From contig NZ_KB235898.1 in assembly GCF_000332155.1 (NCBI RefSeq), positions 488,592 to 552,591 of the forward strand: DNA of 64,000 nt, read 5' to 3'. How positions within the stretch are numbered: position 1 is the first letter of the stretch; the number at the start of each line of letters is the position of its first letter. The position numbers and the translations under genes are program-made. Of this stretch, positions 61,540 through 64,000 are shown one piece after another. The stretch comes from Kamptonema formosum PCC 6407 (GTDB taxonomy: Bacteria > Cyanobacteriota > Cyanobacteriia > Cyanobacteriales > Microcoleaceae). Below the pieces are notes generated by a model. That model saw only the letters and a list, made by a program, of their open reading frames with translations. It did no database searches and was not told where the DNA came from.

Positions 61540-63972
61540 GTGAAACAACATTTAAGATTGGGTGGAGGGCTTTTCGGCGCGGGGGTCGCAGTCCTGGTCG
61601 CACAAGCACCAGTCTGGGCAGCACCCACAAAAGTTACTGCCGTACAGCTCACTCAAACCAGCAGTGGGTTTAATATTGTATTGGCAACAGAGAAAGGCGA
61701 TCGCCCTCAAGTTTTTACAATTAACGACGGTAACACCTTCCGAGCAACCATCACTAATACCCAACTGCGCCTACCCCAAGGTAACGCTTTCCGGCAAGAA
61801 AACCCAGCTCCCGGCATTGCTTCTGTAGAAGTAACTCAAATTGATGCTAACAGCGTCAGGATCGTCGTTGCAGGCAACGGTAGCTCTCCCTCTGGGCAAA
61901 TCCTTCAGACACAGGGTCAAGGAATAGTCTTCAGCGTAGCTCAAGGCAGAGGCTCCGCTACTGCCAGCGCCCCTGCGATCGCACCGCCACCACCACCCGG
62001 CCAACCCCTAAGTCAGGCAGTCCCGCCCCCGGCTCCAGGCCTACCTCTGAGCCAAGCAGTACCAGCGCCTCAAATCCGTACTGCTCAGTCTCCGAACGTG
62101 ATGGTTCCCAACCCCGAAGTCACGATTACCAGGAACGAGCAGCCACCGCTTCCCGAAGATATTCAACCCTCTCTCAACCAAGCTCCTCCTTTTCAGTCGC
62201 GAGCTGTTGCACCACCTCTAGGAGATATCGCCGTCTCAAATATCGATCCCTCTCCCTCAGCAATCAACCTCAATACATCTGAACGCATCCCTCGCCTAGT
62301 GTTGCGAGATGCACCCGTCAGAGATGTGTTAGCTTTGCTAGCCCGCGCCGCCGGAGTCAACATTGCCTTTACGGGGGGCAGCGCTCAGGGGCAGACAGGT
62401 CAGGCAGCTCAGCCCGGTGTCCCCAATCAGGGAGCTAGCACTACAGATGAAGGGCCAAAAATTTCCTTAGATATTGAGAATGAATCCGTTCAAGATGTCT
62501 TTAACTACGTACTCCGTCTTAGCGGTTTACAAGCTAATCGGATCGGGCGCACGATCTTTGTGGGCACTAATTTGCCCATTGAGGCCCGCAACTTAATCAC
62601 CCGATCGTTTCGGCTCAATCAAGTCCAAGCCGGACAAGCCGCAGCTTTCTTAAGTGCCCAAGGAGCAGAAACTCAAAGAGTTGTTAACATCGTCAGGCGT
62701 ACAGTTACGGGTACAGGCGTTGACCGGAACGTAACCGAGGAAAACTCAGTAGAAATTCGACCGCTCGGCGCAGCTCAAGGTACTGGAGCTTTATTGCTCA
62801 GAGGACTATCTGTACTTACTGACGAGCGATTAAATGCCATCACTTTAATCGGCACTCCTCGCCAAGTGGAAATTGCTAGCTCATTTTTGACTCAGCTAGA
62901 TTTACGCCGCCGCCAAGTTGCTGTGAATGTGAAGATTATTGACATCAACTTAGCAGGACAAAATAACTATAGTTCTAGCTTTTCCTTCGGAATTAATAAC
63001 AATTTCTTCGTTAATGATGGCGGAAATGCCACCCTGAATTTTGGGGGTGTCAATCCACCTAATACGCTTACTACCCGCAGCTCTCTAACTGGTCGGCCGA
63101 TAGTACCCAACCCAGTTACAGGCGATCCATTTTACGATGTTAACAGCGATCCCATTAACGTTCCGCTGACAGCTCCCGGCGGTGGTCTTTTTATCCAGCC
63201 GCGATCGCCAGTAACAACTGACCCCAACCGGGTAGGGATTTCAGATTACACGCCCTTTGAAAGAACTCTAAATGGAGATGATGCTGGACAGTTGGATTCC
63301 CTGGGGGAAGCAACATTTAGCCTCTTTCCCTTATTCCAATATCCGACAAGATTTCTGTCTCAGTTGCAGGCGCAGATTCAGACCAACAATGCCAAGATTC
63401 TGACAGATCCTACCCTGATTGTTCAGGAAGGAGAGACTGCGGGTGTAAACTTAACGGAACAAGTAATTACCAACATCACGACGCAGACAACAGCGGGCAC
63501 GGGCTTAACTCAGCAAACAGTGACAGCAGAGAAAGGAAATGCAGGTTTGACTCTTAACGTGGAGGTAACTCGCATTGATGACAATGGTTTTATTTCTATG
63601 CGAATCAACCCCACAGTCAGGGCGATCGCCAGAACTTCACCTCTGGGCAATAACCTGATTTCATTGCTGCAAGAACGCTCTTTGTCTTCGGGATTAATTC
63701 GCCTGCGCGACGGTCAGACGTTGATCGTGTCGGGGATAATTAATGATACAGAAAGAGTTACAGCTAGCAAAATCCCCATTTTGGGAGATTTACCGATAAT
63801 TGGAGCACTTTTCAGAAGCACTAGCAAGAGTAACCAGCGGGCGGAAGTGATTGTGTTGGTGACACCGCAAATCCTAGATGATAGCGATCGCTCTTCCTTT
63901 GGCTACCAGTACAACCCCAGTCCAGATGCACGCCAAATGCTCCAGCGAGGCGTGCCGATTCAGCAGAGATAA
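61540..63972 (+). CDS. pilQ: Type IV pilus secretin PilQ with AMIN domain
   Basis: The 810-aa protein has a signal peptide (about 1-28), an N-terminal AMIN-like domain (about 30-140, VTAVQLTQTSSGFNIVLATE), a Pro/Ala-rich spacer (about 140-240), secretin N domains (LLARAAGVNIAFTGG, QVQAGQAAAFLSAQGAE) and a C-terminal secretin gate (VQEGETAGVNLTEQVITNIT, KIPILGDLPIIGALFRS). It forms the outer-membrane pore for the pilus, and AMIN anchors to peptidoglycan. GTG 61540 has GGAGGGAA upstream. The stop at 63972 leaves 28 bp of G-rich tract. Confidence 0.95.
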   Translation: MKQHLRLGGGLFGAGVAVLVAQAPVWAAPTKVTAVQLTQTSSGFNIVLATEKGDRPQVFTINDGNTFRATITNTQLRLPQGNAFRQENPAPGIASVEVTQIDANSVRIVVAGNGSSPSGQILQTQGQGIVFSVAQGRGSATASAPAIAPPPPPGQPLSQAVPPPAPGLPLSQAVPAPQIRTAQSPNVMVPNPEVTITRNEQPPLPEDIQPSLNQAPPFQSRAVAPPLGDIAVSNIDPSPSAINLNTSERIPRLVLRDAPVRDVLALLARAAGVNIAFTGGSAQGQTGQAAQPGVPNQGASTTDEGPKISLDIENESVQDVFNYVLRLSGLQANRIGRTIFVGTNLPIEARNLITRSFRLNQVQAGQAAAFLSAQGAETQRVVNIVRRTVTGTGVDRNVTEENSVEIRPLGAAQGTGALLLRGLSVLTDERLNAITLIGTPRQVEIASSFLTQLDLRRRQVAVNVKIIDINLAGQNNYSSSFSFGINNNFFVNDGGNATLNFGGVNPPNTLTTRSSLTGRPIVPNPVTGDPFYDVNSDPINVPLTAPGGGLFIQPRSPVTTDPNRVGISDYTPFERTLNGDDAGQLDSLGEATFSLFPLFQYPTRFLSQLQAQIQTNNAKILTDPTLIVQEGETAGVNLTEQVITNITTQTTAGTGLTQQTVTAEKGNAGLTLNVEVTRIDDNGFISMRINPTVRAIARTSPLGNNLISLLQERSLSSGLIRLRDGQTLIVSGIINDTERVTASKIPILGDLPIIGALFRSTSKSNQRAEVIVLVTPQILDDSDRSSFGYQYNPSPDARQMLQRGVPIQQR

Positions 63973-64000
63973 GATGATGGGGCAGGGGGGCAGAGGAGCA

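Overview
The window is chromosomal DNA of a filamentous, non-marine-picoplankton type cyanobacterium, most like the Oscillatoriales (Oscillatoria, Kamptonema, Microcoleus or a relative). The evidence is psbX, ycf66, two high-light-inducible (HLIP) genes, a CcsB cytochrome maturation gene, a PilM-N-O-Q block without PilP, a glycine-rich RRM protein, many GCGATCGC (HIP1-type) octamers, and abundant 7-9 bp tandem arrays (CCCTAGC, TTAACTG, TTGGTAA, CCCCATCTT classes) of the kind common in these genomes. Assignments rest on translation and motif reading only; no database was searched.

Layout. 1-5.7 kb: 5' part of recA (minus strand, cut by the window edge), a RelE/ParE-type toxin-antitoxin pair, murF, an unrecognised 434-aa protein and an RRM protein. 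6-12.5 kb: rpsU, a DUF697-type GTPase, then a surface-polysaccharide and partner-switching block on the minus strand: a WcaI-like glycosyltransferase, an RsbW-like kinase and a STAS-sugar transferase fusion, followed by a DUF3318 protein. 12.8-15.2 kb: polysaccharide deacetylase and a DUF5009/HGSNAT-like membrane protein. 15.3-20.4 kb is the most accessory stretch: an intact IS630 element with a frameshifted transposase, an addiction-module-like protein plus retropepsin-like protease pair, a DUF433/PIN-like pair, radical SAM and winged-helix gene remnants meeting tail to tail, a Uma2 nuclease and a MITE-like repeat.

20.5-31.6 kb holds mostly housekeeping genes: a possible carboxysome chaperone, an ABC exporter, an RtcB-type ligase, Uma2, tRNA-Leu(GAG), accC, YggT, psbX, ycf66, and a redoxin-like/2OG-Fe(II) oxygenase fusion. 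31.7-43 kb: a TnpB remnant, a DegP/HhoA-like protease with PPC domains and a companion PPC protein, HLIP, sdhB, radC, tRNA-Val(CAC), a decayed transposon with intact ends, ccsB, a KGK-domain protein, and valS with a degenerate KMSKS loop. 43-48.4 kb: a cobalamin-binding-type radical SAM protein, clpX, a second retropepsin-like protein, a secreted protein and a second HLIP.

48.7-54.6 kb contains the most unusual gene group: a 1072-aa WGR-HEAT protein, a HicA toxin, two HicB-like proteins and a 547-aa SWIM zinc-finger protein, all co-directional and tightly packed. It is followed by a 263-nt inverted-repeat structure ending in a U-tract that could be an undescribed structured RNA. 54.7-64 kb: a mannose-6-phosphate isomerase-like cupin, a secreted pentapeptide-repeat protein, a HigA antitoxin with a broken HigB, a sugar-binding lipoprotein, and the pilMNO-pilQ type IV pilus cluster.

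Two themes run across the window. First, small transposable elements ending in TA and starting TATAGC are frequent, and one 286-bp element carries ends that match the resident IS630. Second, the short tandem arrays lie directly against start codons of several core genes (the GTPase, valS, pilM), where they replace an ordinary Shine-Dalgarno region.
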